NCBI RefSeq assembly: GCF_011682145.1
Contig: NZ_WHJH01000055.1
Location: 1 to 48,064 of the forward strand
Reading direction: 5' to 3'
Length of the DNA: 48,064 nucleotides
Source: Massilia mucilaginosa
Lineage (GTDB): Bacteria; Pseudomonadota; Gammaproteobacteria; Burkholderiales; Burkholderiaceae_D
The translations under genes and the position numbers were made by a program. The notes under the pieces were generated by a model that was not told where the DNA came from, did not search any database, and saw only the letters and a list, made by a program, of their open reading frames with translations. Positions 26,322 through 36,093 of this stretch are shown here, in pieces; positions within the stretch are counted from its first letter, which is position 1, and every line of letters begins with the position of its first letter.

Positions 26322-26333
26322 CAGTCCGCCGTT

Positions 26334-26732
26334 CTATTTTCTGCGCTTGCAGATCACCTGCAGCGCGCCGTCCGACACGCTGTCGGGCACGACGTCTTCG
26401 GGTGCGAATTTTTCGTACTTGAAGCTTTGCGATACCGGCCCCTTGCCCATCGCCTCGGCGTAGTACACCTGGCTGAGCAAGGTGGTGGTGCGCTCCGCGC
26501 ACGAATACAGGTGCAGCGCCTTCATCGACAGGTAGGGCGTGCCTTCGGGCGTAGCCTGCTCTTTTGCGTACGATACCAGCGACCACACCTTGTAGCTCTT
26601 GTCGCTCCTGATGATGCTGCTCCTGTCGATGTACGACTGGCTGCCCGCGCTCGACCCGACCGGGACCTTGACCCATTGCGCCGCCTGCGCGAGCAATGGG
26701 GTCATCAGGCAGGCGAGCAGCAGCTTTTTCAT
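26334..26732 (-). CDS. Exported protein, surface-adhesin-E-like domain
   Basis: The 132-aa protein has a signal peptide (MKKLLLACLMTPLLAQAAQ). A small beta-rich domain follows: WVKVPVGSSAGSQSYIDRSSIIRSDKSYKVWSLVSYAKEQATPEGTPYLSMK, then two cysteines (YSCAE and VICKRRK) that could form a disulfide. The pattern of an aromatic-starting strand followed by a YIDRSSI and W-S-L-V-Y core is that of the surface-adhesin protein E family, whose function is poorly known. Its start overlaps the stop of the M48-like gene by ATGA, so the two are translationally coupled. Confidence 0.75.
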   Translation of the reverse strand: MKKLLLACLMTPLLAQAAQWVKVPVGSSAGSQSYIDRSSIIRSDKSYKVWSLVSYAKEQATPEGTPYLSMKALHLYSCAERTTTLLSQVYYAEAMGKGPVSQSFKYEKFAPEDVVPDSVSDGALQVICKRRK

Positions 26733-27820
26733 GGCGCGATGGTCTTCTTGGCCGCCTGCTTGGCCTTGATGTCGGCCGTGGCCTTGTCGATCGCCGCCAG
26801 GCGCGCGCTGGTACCCGGGTGGTTGGCGACGTAGCCGTTCAACACCGTGGCCGGATAGGTCGCGGCCAGGCGCTTCCAGAACGGGGCCGCGCCATCGATG
26901 CTCACGCCGGCGCGCGCCAGCAGGTACATGCTCAGATGATCGGCGGCGGCGTCGAGTTCGGGCGGCATGGCCTTGATCCCGCCGCTGCCGATCAGCATCG
27001 AGGTATCGGGACGCACGTTGGTCAGGTTGTCGATGATGCTGCCGATGGTGCCGACGTGGCGCTGCGAGGTGGCGTGTCCGAGGATGTTGTGCGCCATGCC
27101 CTTGGCCAGCAGGTAGGCGACTTCGTCGTCGTTTCTCGCGAACTGCAGCATGCCGCGGGTGACCATCACGCGCGAGCCGTCGGCGTAGGAATTGATGTTG
27201 TCGGCGTTTCCGAGTTCGATCACGAAACCGCAGGCGCGCGTGACCGGCACGGTCAGTTCGCGGGTCTTGTCGTCGCGCTCGATCTGCAGCGCCAGGCTGG
27301 CCTGTTTGGCGACCAGCGGGCCGAATACCGAACCGACTGTGCTCGACGCGCTGGGGCCGACCGGCAGCGCCTTGCCGCTGGCCGAGATGAGGTTGTCGCC
27401 GCGGCGCAGGCCCGCGCGCGCCGCGCCGCTGCCGGCCAGTACGCCGGTGACCTGCAGGCGCTCGCCCATGTCGAACGCGATTTGGGCCGCTTCGTTGTAC
27501 TCGCCCGGATACCAGTAGCGGTTGCGCGCGGTGAAACCGAGCAGGTTGCGCGTGGACGACTTGCACAGGTCCGCGTTGTTGATCAGGAGCGGGGCGGCGA
27601 TGCGGTACAGGCGTTCCTGCAGGGACGCCATTCTGGTCAGCGCCTCGGCGGCGGCGGCCATGCGCGGCGTGACCACGCGCGCGGGCGGCTCGGCCGGTTG
27701 CTGCGGCATGGGTACCGTGGGGGTGGCATCAGGGGCTGGCCCGGTCGTCTCGCAAGCCGACAGCATCAGTGCCAGGCAGATTACCGGCACAGCCGGAAGC
27801 AGACCAGTGAAACGGGCCAT
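26729..27820 (-). CDS. M48-like lipoprotein with PDZ domain and lost zinc motif
   Basis: The 363-aa protein has a lipobox LALMLSAC with Cys at residue 23, so it is a predicted lipoprotein. A PDZ-like segment (LQVTGVLAGSGAARAGLRRGDNLISASGKAL) lies near 115-145. The M48 scaffold follows (NINSYADGSRVMVTRGMLQFARNDDEVAYLLAKGMAHNILGHA). In active relatives this helix reads as G-HELAHN; here the positions of the first His and Glu are Lys-Gly, and the later E-x-E-A-D ligand is DAAAD. Two of three metal ligands are missing, so it is probably not a protease. ATG 27820 has GGAG 6 nt upstream. It follows dut by 12 bp. Confidence 0.8.
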   Translation of the reverse strand: MARFTGLLPAVPVICLALMLSACETTGPAPDATPTVPMPQQPAEPPARVVTPRMAAAAEALTRMASLQERLYRIAAPLLINNADLCKSSTRNLLGFTARNRYWYPGEYNEAAQIAFDMGERLQVTGVLAGSGAARAGLRRGDNLISASGKALPVGPSASSTVGSVFGPLVAKQASLALQIERDDKTRELTVPVTRACGFVIELGNADNINSYADGSRVMVTRGMLQFARNDDEVAYLLAKGMAHNILGHATSQRHVGTIGSIIDNLTNVRPDTSMLIGSGGIKAMPPELDAAADHLSMYLLARAGVSIDGAAPFWKRLAATYPATVLNGYVANHPGTSARLAAIDKATADIKAKQAAKKTIAP

Positions 27821-27832
27821 AGAAGTCTCCAA

Positions 27833-28282
27833 TTAGTGTTTTCCGGTGCTGCCGAAACCGCCGGCACCGCGTTCGCTTGTGTCGAAATCATCGACGATGT
27901 TGAATCCAACCTGCACGACAGGCACCACGATCATTTGCGCCAGGCGCTCCATGGGGTTGAGCGTGAAGGCGTTCTGGCCACGGTTCCAGGTCGATACCAT
28001 CAGTTGACCCTGATAGTCGGAGTCGATCAAGCCTACCAGATTCCCCAGCACGATGCCGTTCTTGTGGCCCATGCCGCTGCGCGGCAGGATCATGGCGGCG
28101 TAACCGGGGTCGCTCACGTGAATCGCCAGCCCGGTGGGAATGAGCACGGTGGCGCCGGCTTCGATGGTGATCGGCTCGTCGATGCAGGCGCGCAGATCGA
28201 GGCCGGCGCTGCCCGGCGTGGCGTAGGCCGGCAGCTGGTCCTTCATGCGCGGGTCGAGGATTTTGACGTCAATGGTTTTCAT
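27833..28282 (-). CDS. dut: dUTP diphosphatase
   Basis: The 149-aa trimeric enzyme hydrolyses dUTP to dUMP, keeping uracil out of DNA and feeding dTMP synthesis. All motifs are visible: [12 protein letters not shown] (motif 1), [14 protein letters not shown] (motif 2), [11 protein letters not shown] (motif 3), [11 protein letters not shown] (motif 4) and the closing [12 protein letters not shown] (motif 5). It follows coaBC by 14 bp, a common bacterial order. Confidence 0.97.
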   Translation of the reverse strand: MKTIDVKILDPRMKDQLPAYATPGSAGLDLRACIDEPITIEAGATVLIPTGLAIHVSDPGYAAMILPRSGMGHKNGIVLGNLVGLIDSDYQGQLMVSTWNRGQNAFTLNPMERLAQMIVVPVVQVGFNIVDDFDTSERGAGGFGSTGKH

Positions 28283-28296
28283 GGTGCGGATACTTT

Positions 28297-29523
28297 TTAC
28301 TTGAGCAGGGAGCGCTGTTCGATGCGCCTTGCGATTTCTGAAATGAGCTGGCGCGCCAGGGTGAGCTTGTCGGCGCGCGGCAGTACGGTGTGGCCGGAGT
28401 CGTCGAACAGCATGATGCTGTTCTCGTCCTGGCCGAAAGTCTGGTGGCCGATATTGCCGACCAACAGAGGAATGCCCTTTTTCTCGCGCTTGACAGCGCC
28501 GTATTCGGCCAAACGTTCCGATTCGGCGGCGAAGCCCACGCAGTAGGGCCAGCCCGATACCGAAGTGGTGGCGGCGACCGACGCCAGGATGTCGGGATTC
28601 TGCTCGAACTCCAGGGTCGGCGTGGCGCCGTCGTCCTGTTTTTTCATTTTCTGGGTGCTGGCGTTGGCAACGCGCCAGTCGGCCACGGCGGCCACGCTGA
28701 TGAACACGTGCTGGCCGCCGACGGCGTTCATCACGGCGTCGTGCATCTGGCGCGCGCTTTGCACGTCGGTGCGGCGCACCCCGTGCGGTGTGGCCAGCGC
28801 GGTCGGGCCGGAGATCAGGGTGACCTCGGCGCCGGCCTCGCGCGCGGCGCGGGCAATCGCGTAGCCCATTTTGCCGGACGACAGATTGGTAATCCCGCGC
28901 ACCGGGTCGATCGCCTCAAAAGTAGGCCCGGCGGTGATCAAGACGCGTTTGCCGGCCAACACCTTGAGCTGGAACGAGGCGATGACTTCGTCGAGCAGTT
29001 CGGCCGGTTCCAGCATGCGGCCCAGGCCCGTTTCGCCGCAGGCTTGTTCGCCGGCGGCCGGGCCGAAGATCCTGACGCCGTCGGCGCGCAGCTGGGCGGC
29101 GTTGCGGCGGGTGGCGGGGTTTTCCCACATCTCGACATTCATGGCCGGGGCCACCAGCAGCGGCACGCGCTGCGGGCGCGCCAGGCATAAGGTCGAGAGC
29201 AGGTCGTCGCACACTCCGTGCGCCAGCTTGCGCATGAAGTCGGCCGAGCAGGGTGCGATCAGGATCGCATCGGCCCCGCGCGTCAAGTCGATGTGGGCCA
29301 TGTTGTTGGCCACGCGCGGATCCCACTGGTCGGTGTGGACCGGATGGCCGGACAAGGCCTGCATCGTCACGGCGGTGATGAAGTGGGTGGCGGCGTCGGT
29401 CATGACCACCTGCACCGAGGCACCCTGCTTGATCAGCGCGCGGCACAGGTCCGCCGCCTTGTAGCAGGCCACCCCGCCGGACAGGCCGAGGACGATCTTC
29501 TTACCTTGCAGGTCCATCGTCAT
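28297..29523 (-). CDS. coaBC: Bifunctional phosphopantothenoylcysteine decarboxylase/synthetase
   Basis: The 408-aa enzyme makes 4-phosphopantetheine for coenzyme A. The N-terminal CoaC flavoprotein half has [14 protein letters not shown], the active-site histidine region [31 protein letters not shown], and [12 protein letters not shown]. The CoaB half starts near [29 protein letters not shown] and ends with the CTP-binding and [12 protein letters not shown] region. AAGGAG lies 8 nt before the start. It lies between lspA and dut. Confidence 0.96.
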   Translation of the reverse strand: MTMDLQGKKIVLGLSGGVACYKAADLCRALIKQGASVQVVMTDAATHFITAVTMQALSGHPVHTDQWDPRVANNMAHIDLTRGADAILIAPCSADFMRKLAHGVCDDLLSTLCLARPQRVPLLVAPAMNVEMWENPATRRNAAQLRADGVRIFGPAAGEQACGETGLGRMLEPAELLDEVIASFQLKVLAGKRVLITAGPTFEAIDPVRGITNLSSGKMGYAIARAAREAGAEVTLISGPTALATPHGVRRTDVQSARQMHDAVMNAVGGQHVFISVAAVADWRVANASTQKMKKQDDGATPTLEFEQNPDILASVAATTSVSGWPYCVGFAAESERLAEYGAVKREKKGIPLLVGNIGHQTFGQDENSIMLFDDSGHTVLPRADKLTLARQLISEIARRIEQRSLLK

Positions 29524-29534
29524 GCGCGCTCTCC

Positions 29535-30053
29535 TTATTGCCGGTTCACGCGCCGCAGCTCGTCGAAGACGAACAGCGCGGCGCCGATGCAGATGGCGCT
29601 GTCGGCGACGTTAAAGGCCGGGAAGTGGCCCAGGGCGGCGATGTGGAAGTCGAGGAAGTCGACCACATGGCCGTAGGCCAGGCGGTCGATGGCGTTGCCG
29701 ATGGCGCCGCCCATGATCAGCGCGAGCGCCCAGCAGAACAGGCGCTGGCCGGCATGGCGTTTCAACATGTACAAGATAAAGCCGACCGCGATGACCGCCA
29801 CGCCGGTGAAGAAGTAGCGCTGCCATCCGGGCTGGCTGTTCAGGAAGCCGAAGGCGGCCCCCTTGTTATAGGCCAGCACCAGGTTGAAGAAGGACGTGAT
29901 GACCTTCTCTTCGCCGAACACGAAGGTTTTCTGGATCGCGATCTTGGTGAGCTGGTCGAGCAGGATCACGATGGCGGCGATGCCCAGCCAGGGCATCATG
30001 CCGGAACCGCCTTGCGGCGTGGACGAGAACAGCTGTTTCTTTTTGGTGGCCAT
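29535..30053 (-). CDS. lspA: Lipoprotein signal peptidase (SPase II)
   Basis: The 172-aa inner-membrane protease has four hydrophobic segments. It contains the DQLTK motif in [14 protein letters not shown] and the two catalytic aspartates in [19 protein letters not shown] and FNVADSAI. It cleaves prolipoprotein signal peptides before the lipid-modified cysteine. The N-terminus is extended by about 20 polar residues ([16 protein letters not shown]). It follows ileS by 42 bp, the classic ileS-lspA pair. Confidence 0.96.
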   Translation of the reverse strand: MATKKKQLFSSTPQGGSGMMPWLGIAAIVILLDQLTKIAIQKTFVFGEEKVITSFFNLVLAYNKGAAFGFLNSQPGWQRYFFTGVAVIAVGFILYMLKRHAGQRLFCWALALIMGGAIGNAIDRLAYGHVVDFLDFHIAALGHFPAFNVADSAICIGAALFVFDELRRVNRQ

Positions 30054-30095
30054 GGGTCGGTATCTTGTTTTGGTCTTGTTTTTGTCTATGCGAAT

Positions 30096-33017
30096 TTATG
30101 CAAAAGCGCGCTTCTCGCCGCCGCCGAACAAATTGCTGAAGCAGCGGCCGCACAGGCCCGCGTGCTCGGCGTGGGTGCCGACGTCGGCGCGATAATGCCA
30201 GCAACGCTCGCATTTCGGCGCACCGGAGGCGGCCACCTCGATCGCTTCATTCGCTTCCCCGGGCACTTCGCTCACTTGCGCCTGCGAGGTGATGAAGAGG
30301 AATTTGAGGTCGTCGTCCAGGCTCGCCAGCAAGCGGTATTTGTCGCCGCTGGCCTTGATGGTCAGCTCGGCCTGCAGCGACGAACCGATGGCGCCGGACA
30401 CGCGCAATTCTTCGAGCTGCTTGGTGACGTCGGTGCGCACCGCGCGCAAGGTGGTGTACTTGTCCAGCAGGGCGGCGCCGTCGGCGACGTCCGGCATGGT
30501 CCAGAAGGTTTGCGTGAAGATGGTTTCGTCGCTGGCGGCAAAGGCGTCGGCGTCGGCGAACACGGCCCACGCTTCCTCGGCGGTGAAGCTGAGCATCGGC
30601 GCCATCACGCGCAGCAGGCTTTGGGTGATGTGCCACAGCGCGGTCTGGGCCGAACGGCGCGCCGGCGAATCGACGGCGGACGTGTACAGGCGGTCCTTGA
30701 GGATGTCCAGGTAAAAGCCGCCCAGGTCTTCCGAGCAGTAGTTCTGCAGCTTGGAGACGACCGGGTGGAATTCGTAGCGCTCGTAGTGGCTGGCGATGTC
30801 GTTTTGCAGCGCGCCCATGGCGGCAATCGCATAGCGGTCGATTTCGAGCAGGTCGGCGGTCGGCAGCGCGTGTTTGGCGTGATCGAAGTCGGAGGTGTTC
30901 GCCAGCAGGAAGCGCAGGGTGTTGCGGATGCGGCGATACGATTCGGTCACGCGCTTGAGAATCTCTTCGGAGATCGACAGCTCGCCCGTGTAGTCGGTCG
31001 AGGCGACCCACAGGCGCAGGATGTCGGCGCCGAGGGTGTCGGAGATTTTTTGCGGCGCCATCGTGTTACCGAGCGACTTGGACATCTTCTTGCCCTCGGC
31101 GTCGACCGTGAAGCCGTGCGTGAGCAGGGCTTTGTACGGCGGGCAGCCATTGAGCATCGAGGACGTCAGCAGCGACGAGTGGAACCAGCCGCGGTGCTGG
31201 TCCGAGCCTTCCAGGTACAGGTCGGCCGGGAAGTGCGATTGGGCCGCGTGCGAGCCGCGCAGCACGGTCTGGTGGGTGCAGCCGGAATCGAACCAGACGT
31301 CCAGCGTGTCCTTGTTCTTGACGTACATGTCGGCATCGTCGCCGAGCAGGTCCTTCGGTTCGATGTCGAGCCAGGCGTCGATGCCGCGCTCTTCGAACAG
31401 CTTGGCGATTCTCTCCAGCAGTTCGGGTGTGCGCGGATGCAGCTGGCCGGTTTCCTTATGCAGGAAGAAGGCCATCGGCACACCCCACTGGCGCTGGCGC
31501 GACAGGGTCCAGTCCGGGCGGTTTTCGATCATGCCGTGCAGGCGCGCCTGGCCCCAGTCCGGGAAGAAGCGCGTTTCGGTGATGCCCTTCAGGGCCGTTT
31601 CGCGCAGGGTCGGGCCGCCGTCTTTTGGCGTCACGTCCATGCCGGCGAACCACTGCGAGGTGGCGCGGTAGACGATCGGCGTTTTATGGCGCCAGCAATG
31701 CATGTAGCTGTGATCGAACATCTTCACTTCGAACAGGGCACCGGCGGCGGTCAGCGCCGCGCAGATCGGCTTCGAGGCTTCCCAGATGGTCATGCCGCCG
31801 AACAGCGGCAGGGTCGACGCAAAGCGGCCGTCGCCCATCACCGGGGTGAGGATCTCGTCATCCTTCAGGCCGTGCGCCTTGCACGAAATGAAGTCGTCCA
31901 GGCCGTAGGCTGGCGCCGAGTGCACCACGCCGGTGCCGCTTTCGGTGGTGACGTAATCGGCCATGTAGACCGGCGAGAGGCGGTCGAAAAACGCGTCGGA
32001 CGCGTGCAGCGGGTGCTTGAAGGCGATGCCCTCGAAAGCGGCGCCGAGGCAGGTGGCGATGACTTTGCCTTCGAGCTTGTAGCGCGCCAGGCACAATTCG
32101 GCCAGGTCGGCGGCCAGGATCAGCAGCAGCGGCTTGCCGTCGCGCGTGGTCTCGACCAGCGCGTAGGTGACTTCCGGATTGACGTTGAGCGCCTGGTTGG
32201 ACGGAATGGTCCACGGGGTGGTGGTCCAGATGACGATGAAGCCATCGCCGGCCGGCAGCGCAGGCAGCCCAAACGCGGCGGCCAGTTTGTCGTGCTGGGT
32301 GAAGGCGAAGCCGACGTCGATGGCCGGATCGCGCTTGTCCTGGTATTCGACTTCCGCTTCGGCCAGGGCCGAGCCGCAATCGAAGCACCAGTTCACCGGT
32401 TTCAGGCCGCGATACACATAGCCTTTGTCGAGCAGGGTGCCGAGCGAGCGCAGTTCGTCGGCCTCGTTACGGAAGGCCATGGTCAGGTACGGGTTGTCCC
32501 ATTCGCCGAGCACACCGAGGCGAATGAAGCCGGCGCGCTGGCGGTCGACCTGTTCGAGCGCGTAGGCGCGTGCCTTGGTGAGCACGTCGGCGGTCGGCAG
32601 GTTTTTGCCGTGCAGTTTTTCGATCTGGATTTCGATCGGCATGCCGTGGCAATCCCAGCCCGGCACATACGGCGCGTCGAAGCCGGCGATGCCGCGCGAT
32701 TTGACCACCATGTCCTTGAGGATCTTGTTGACGGCGTGGCCGAGGTGGATGTCGCCGTTGGCGTACGGCGGGCCGTCGTGCAGCACGAACATCGGACGGC
32801 CCTTGGCCGCCTTGCGTACGCGCTCGTAGATTTTCTTGTCCTGCCATTGCTTGACCCAGCCCGGCTCGCGCTTGGCCAGGTCGCCGCGCATCGGGAACGG
32901 GGTGTCGGTCATGTTGACCGGGTATTTGCTCACTGGCTTGGCGTCTTTTTTGCCGCCCTTGGGGGCTTGCTGGTTTTGCTGCTGCTCTGGTTTGCTGGTT
33001 TGGCTATTGTCGGACAT
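30096..33017 (-). CDS. ileS: Isoleucyl-tRNA synthetase
   Basis: The 973-aa class I synthetase charges tRNA-Ile. It has the HIGH-type motif (GDIHLGH, near 88-94) and KMSKS ([10 protein letters not shown]). The CP1 editing domain lies between them ([24 protein letters not shown]). A zinc-binding end with cysteines in CERCWHYR and CGRCFSNL closes the protein. The ATG at 33017 is chosen; a TTG four codons earlier is also in frame. An unusual polar N-terminal stretch of about 30 residues (Q-, K- and G-rich) precedes the core. It sits between ribF (71 bp upstream) and lspA. Confidence 0.96.
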   Translation of the reverse strand: MSDNSQTSKPEQQQNQQAPKGGKKDAKPVSKYPVNMTDTPFPMRGDLAKREPGWVKQWQDKKIYERVRKAAKGRPMFVLHDGPPYANGDIHLGHAVNKILKDMVVKSRGIAGFDAPYVPGWDCHGMPIEIQIEKLHGKNLPTADVLTKARAYALEQVDRQRAGFIRLGVLGEWDNPYLTMAFRNEADELRSLGTLLDKGYVYRGLKPVNWCFDCGSALAEAEVEYQDKRDPAIDVGFAFTQHDKLAAAFGLPALPAGDGFIVIWTTTPWTIPSNQALNVNPEVTYALVETTRDGKPLLLILAADLAELCLARYKLEGKVIATCLGAAFEGIAFKHPLHASDAFFDRLSPVYMADYVTTESGTGVVHSAPAYGLDDFISCKAHGLKDDEILTPVMGDGRFASTLPLFGGMTIWEASKPICAALTAAGALFEVKMFDHSYMHCWRHKTPIVYRATSQWFAGMDVTPKDGGPTLRETALKGITETRFFPDWGQARLHGMIENRPDWTLSRQRQWGVPMAFFLHKETGQLHPRTPELLERIAKLFEERGIDAWLDIEPKDLLGDDADMYVKNKDTLDVWFDSGCTHQTVLRGSHAAQSHFPADLYLEGSDQHRGWFHSSLLTSSMLNGCPPYKALLTHGFTVDAEGKKMSKSLGNTMAPQKISDTLGADILRLWVASTDYTGELSISEEILKRVTESYRRIRNTLRFLLANTSDFDHAKHALPTADLLEIDRYAIAAMGALQNDIASHYERYEFHPVVSKLQNYCSEDLGGFYLDILKDRLYTSAVDSPARRSAQTALWHITQSLLRVMAPMLSFTAEEAWAVFADADAFAASDETIFTQTFWTMPDVADGAALLDKYTTLRAVRTDVTKQLEELRVSGAIGSSLQAELTIKASGDKYRLLASLDDDLKFLFITSQAQVSEVPGEANEAIEVAASGAPKCERCWHYRADVGTHAEHAGLCGRCFSNLFGGGEKRAFA

Positions 33018-33088
33018 ATTTTTCTTCAAAGAGGTGTATCTGGGTGTCTTGGGTCGTGACGCGCTCTGCGGCGTTTACAGGGGCGGCG

Positions 33089-34060
33089 TCAAATTCGGTC
33101 CAGGGCGGTCAGGGCAGCGGCGCGCCGGGCGAACCAGGCGCGCGCCTGCTCGCTGTCGCGCGTGATCGCGGCGGTCAGGGTGGCCAGGCCGGTGTATTTT
33201 TCTTCATCGCGGATCTTTTCGAGGAATTCGACGCGCACCATCTTGCCATAGCAGGACTGGGCGAAGTCGAACACGTGCACCTCGAGCAGCACGCGGCCGC
33301 TGTCGTCGACGGTGGGGCGCACGCCCAGGCTGGCCACGGCGGGCAGCGGCTCGGGCCCGAGGCCATGCACCTGGACGATGAAAATGCCCGACAGGGCGGG
33401 GCGGTGGGCCACGCGCAAGTTCAAGGTCGGAAAACCGAGCGTGCGGCCTAGCTTCGCGCCGTGGATCACATGGCCCGACATGGCGTACGGGTGGCCGAGC
33501 AGCTGGCCGGCCTGCTCGAAGTCGCCCGCGGCCAGCGCCGTGCGCACGGCCGACGAGGAGATGCGCTGGGCGCCGTGCATCACGGTGGGCAGCGTCTCGA
33601 CATGAAAGCCGTGCTGCTTGCCCGCTTCGATCAGCATGGCGACGGTGCCGGCGCGCCGCGCGCCGTAGCAGAAGTCGTCGCCGACCATCAGCCATTTGAC
33701 GTGCAGGCCTTCGACCAGCACGCGCTCGACGAAATCCTGGGGCGAGATGGCGGCGAAGTGTTCGTTGAAGTGTTCGACGATGACGCGGTCGATGCCGGCG
33801 TTCGAGAGCGACTGCAGTTTGTCGCGCAGGTTGGCGATGCGGTTGGGGGCGCGCGACAGGTCGCCGGCGCGGCGCGCGAAAAATTCGCGCGGATGCGGCT
33901 CGAACGTCATCACGGCCGCTTCCAGTCCCAGGTCGGAGGCGGCCGCGCACACGCGCGCCAACAATGCCTGGTGACCGCGATGGACACCGTCAAAGTTACC
34001 GATCGTGAGTGCGCAGGGCGCGCGCGCCCGGTCGTTGGGAAGACCGCGAAAAACCTTCAT
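33089..34060 (-). CDS. ribF: Bifunctional riboflavin kinase / FAD synthetase
   Basis: The 323-aa enzyme converts riboflavin to FMN and then FAD. The N-terminal adenylyltransferase half begins MKVFRGLPNDR and has ALTIGNFDGVHRGHQALL with the nucleotide-binding HRGH. The C-terminal kinase half has HGAKLGRTLGFPTLNLRV, containing the flavin-binding GFPT, and ASLGVRPTVDDSGRVLLEVHVFDF. The frame is open to 34225, but the extra residues come from a palindromic intergenic element, and the family N-terminus fixes ATG 34060. It heads the ribF-ileS-lspA-coaBC-dut operon. Confidence 0.95.
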   Translation of the reverse strand: MKVFRGLPNDRARAPCALTIGNFDGVHRGHQALLARVCAAASDLGLEAAVMTFEPHPREFFARRAGDLSRAPNRIANLRDKLQSLSNAGIDRVIVEHFNEHFAAISPQDFVERVLVEGLHVKWLMVGDDFCYGARRAGTVAMLIEAGKQHGFHVETLPTVMHGAQRISSSAVRTALAAGDFEQAGQLLGHPYAMSGHVIHGAKLGRTLGFPTLNLRVAHRPALSGIFIVQVHGLGPEPLPAVASLGVRPTVDDSGRVLLEVHVFDFAQSCYGKMVRVEFLEKIRDEEKYTGLATLTAAITRDSEQARAWFARRAAALTALDRI

Positions 34061-34087
34061 AGGGTGCTCTTGGGATGTCTGTGCATG

Positions 34088-34223
34088 AGGGAACCTCGAA
34101 AAACCTACTGCGCGGCGCAATTTTAGTCCGGGACACGAAAGTCCTGCGATGCTCACCGTACCTTCGTACGGTTGCGCTTCTCGAACGAAACTTGCGCCGC
34201 TCGCTACGGTTTTCGAGGTCCCC
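34088..34223. repeat. Palindromic intergenic repeat, about 136 bp
   Basis: Left arm GAACCTCGAAAAACCTACTG (from 34091), continuing CGCGGCGCAA, is nearly the complement of the right arm TTGCGCCGCTCGCTACGG (34193-34210) followed by TTTTCGAGGTCCCC; by eye about 24 of 30 positions match. Inside is a perfect hairpin ACCGTAC-CTTC-GTACGGT at 34155-34172. The unit looks like a REP- or MITE-type dispersed repeat. It lies upstream of ribF and downstream of the TonB operon terminator, so the ribF promoter must lie in or near it. Confidence 0.65.
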
Positions 34224-34257
34224 ATGAATAATCGAAGTAGCGATTATACGTTCAAAG

Positions 34258-34295
34258 CTAAAAAGCGCTGCCTGCAAGATGCAGACAGCGCTTTC
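34258..34295 (-). terminator. Rho-independent terminator of the TonB operon
   Basis: On the minus strand AAAGCGCTGTCTGCA, loop TCT, TGCAGGCAGCGCTTT runs into a short T tract. It is about 30 bp past the stop of the TPR gene, the last gene of tonB-exbB-exbD-exbD-TPR. Confidence 0.9.
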
Positions 34296-34321
34296 GGGGG
34301 ACTACCGTATCGCGGTGACGA

Positions 34322-35563
34322 TCAAGCCATTGGATGGTTGATGGCCATGATCCAGTAGCGTGCCAGTTCGGCCGTGCCGTCCTTGCCGCCGACCGATTTG
34401 AGGGCGGTGATGGCTTTGGCTTTCTGGCCGGCCGCGGCGTAAGCCTGACCCAGGCGCAGCTTGGCGTCGTCAGGACGCTTCAGGCTACCGGCGGCGATGG
34501 CTTTTTCCATCATCGCCAGGCCTTTTTCGGCCTGGCCGGCTTGCACCAGGGCGTAGCCGAGGCTGACCAGGCCGTCGTTATCGGCGACCTTTTGCAGCGC
34601 AGCTTCGCTGGTGGCGATGTTCTTGTTGAACTCGGCCAGGGTCTTGTCGGCCAGGTCTTTCAGGCGCTGGTGACGCGGCGCATCGGCGCCCACACCCAGA
34701 ATGCCCGCCTTGTAGCCTTTGTCGACGATCTTGACCGCTTCGGCGGCGGCGCCATCGCGCAGGACCAGCTGGGCCAGCTCCATGTACTCGCTCGGCTTTT
34801 TCAGCAGGTTGTTGGCCAGTTGCAGGCGCGAGACGTCCACGCGCAGGCGGTCGGCGAAGCCAGGCTTGCTGGTGATGCGGTTGAGCAGGTCGGCCCAGTA
34901 GCTTGCCTTCGGATAGTGGGCAGCCAGTTTTTCGATGGTCGCCACATAGCCGACTTTGTCGCCACTCTTGTTCTGCAGATTGGCCATCATTTGCAGCGGT
35001 TCTTCCGGCGGCGTGCGGCCGGATTTGTCGTAGGCGCGCAGATCCGATTCAAGCAGCCTGGTGGCTTCTGCGGTGTTGCCCATCGACATGTAATTCTGGA
35101 TCAGGTAGGCGCGCAGCTTCGGATCGTCGCGCTCTTTCAGCGATTTCTGGATGGCGGCGTTGGCCTTGCCGAATTCCTTGGCGCGCATGTAGATGCCGAT
35201 CAGGCCTTCGGAGAAATTGGCGCGTTCGCTGGCGGACAGTTTGCCCGAGTCGATCAGTTTTTCGAACGAGCGGGCGGCCGTATCGTAGTCGCCGGCGGTC
35301 GAGGCGGCGGCAGCGCGCACCCTTTCGATCAGGTATTGCTCATTCGCGGTCGGGTTTTTGCTGTCGAGCTTGCGCAGTTCGTTCAGCGCGTCCTTCGCGC
35401 GTCCGGCTTGCATCATTTTCTGGGCAGCCTGCAAAGGACCACCAATTTCCGCGCGCACCGCTTCTGCTGCATAGGCAGTGGACAGTCCGACGACGGGCGT
35501 TGCTGCGGTAAAGCCAAGAGCGGCCATGGCGAGGCCGAGATGTGCGAGACGAAACTTGATCAT
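34322..35563 (-). CDS. Exported TPR-repeat protein of the TonB operon
   Basis: The 413-aa protein has a signal peptide (MIKFRLAHLGLAMAALGFTAATPVVGLSTAYAAEA). It is then almost wholly helical, with tetratricopeptide-like pairs, for example AQKMMQAGRAKDALNELRKLDSKNP, YDTAARSFEKLI, and near the end GLVSLGYALVQAGQAEKGLAMMEKAIAAG. It lies last in the tonB-exbB-exbD-exbD operon, 67 bp after the second exbD. It likely works in the periplasm with the TonB system, perhaps as a scaffold; that role is an inference. AAGAG lies 6 nt before the ATG at 35563, which is preferred over the earlier in-frame start. Confidence 0.85.
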   Translation of the reverse strand: MIKFRLAHLGLAMAALGFTAATPVVGLSTAYAAEAVRAEIGGPLQAAQKMMQAGRAKDALNELRKLDSKNPTANEQYLIERVRAAAASTAGDYDTAARSFEKLIDSGKLSASERANFSEGLIGIYMRAKEFGKANAAIQKSLKERDDPKLRAYLIQNYMSMGNTAEATRLLESDLRAYDKSGRTPPEEPLQMMANLQNKSGDKVGYVATIEKLAAHYPKASYWADLLNRITSKPGFADRLRVDVSRLQLANNLLKKPSEYMELAQLVLRDGAAAEAVKIVDKGYKAGILGVGADAPRHQRLKDLADKTLAEFNKNIATSEAALQKVADNDGLVSLGYALVQAGQAEKGLAMMEKAIAAGSLKRPDDAKLRLGQAYAAAGQKAKAITALKSVGGKDGTAELARYWIMAINHPMA

Positions 35564-35630
35564 TGGAACTCTTTCAATCAAAAGCGAAACGGCAGGATTA
35601 CCCTGCCGTATCGTCAATTAGCAATAGCGC

Positions 35631-36065
35631 TTATTGGAACTGTTCGTTACCAACCATACCAATCTTTTTCACGCCAAGACGCTGGGCAGTTGCCATCACG
35701 CCGGCAACATACTTGTACTCAACCAGCTTGTTAGGGCGCATGTGCACTTCAGGCTGGTCCGCATCCGGCATTGCCGCAACGGCGTTCATCTTCGCTTCCA
35801 GGGCAGCGCGGTCAGCGATGACCTCGTTGTTCCACAGAATCGTGCCGTCGAAGTCGACGTCAATCGTGATGACCACAGGCGGCTTCGGCGGTACCGAGGC
35901 AGGACCGACAGGCATGTTCAGATTGACTGCATGGTTTTGTTTCGGAATCGTGATGATCAACATGATAATCAAGACCAACATCACGTCGATCAAGGGAGTC
36001 ATGTTCATTTCCATCATTGGTTCCGGATCCGCGCCTGCGGCGGGAGAACCGACACTCATACTCAT
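35631..36065 (-). CDS. exbD: ExbD/TolR family biopolymer transport protein (second copy)
   Basis: The 144-aa protein has a short cytoplasmic start and one membrane helix with the key aspartate: MNMTPLIDVMLVLIIMLIIT, where the D of LIDVML carries protons. A small periplasmic domain follows (AVNLNMPVGPASVPPKPPVVITIDVDFDG). ExbD works with ExbB to pass proton-motive energy to TonB. Compared with the first copy it has a proline-rich periplasmic link. A strong 15-bp hairpin lies 30 bp upstream, between the two exbD genes. AAGGA precedes the start. Confidence 0.9.
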   Translation of the reverse strand: MSMSVGSPAAGADPEPMMEMNMTPLIDVMLVLIIMLIITIPKQNHAVNLNMPVGPASVPPKPPVVITIDVDFDGTILWNNEVIADRAALEAKMNAVAAMPDADQPEVHMRPNKLVEYKYVAGVMATAQRLGVKKIGMVGNEQFQ

Positions 36066-36093
36066 GATGTTTCCTTTTCTAATGTTGGAACCC

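Noticed and set aside
29538-33059. 1173-codon open frame on the plus strand opposite ileS and lspA
   Set aside because: It is a shadow of the high-GC codon bias of ileS and lspA. The product is an unstructured run of G, R, V, Q, A and D with no family features.
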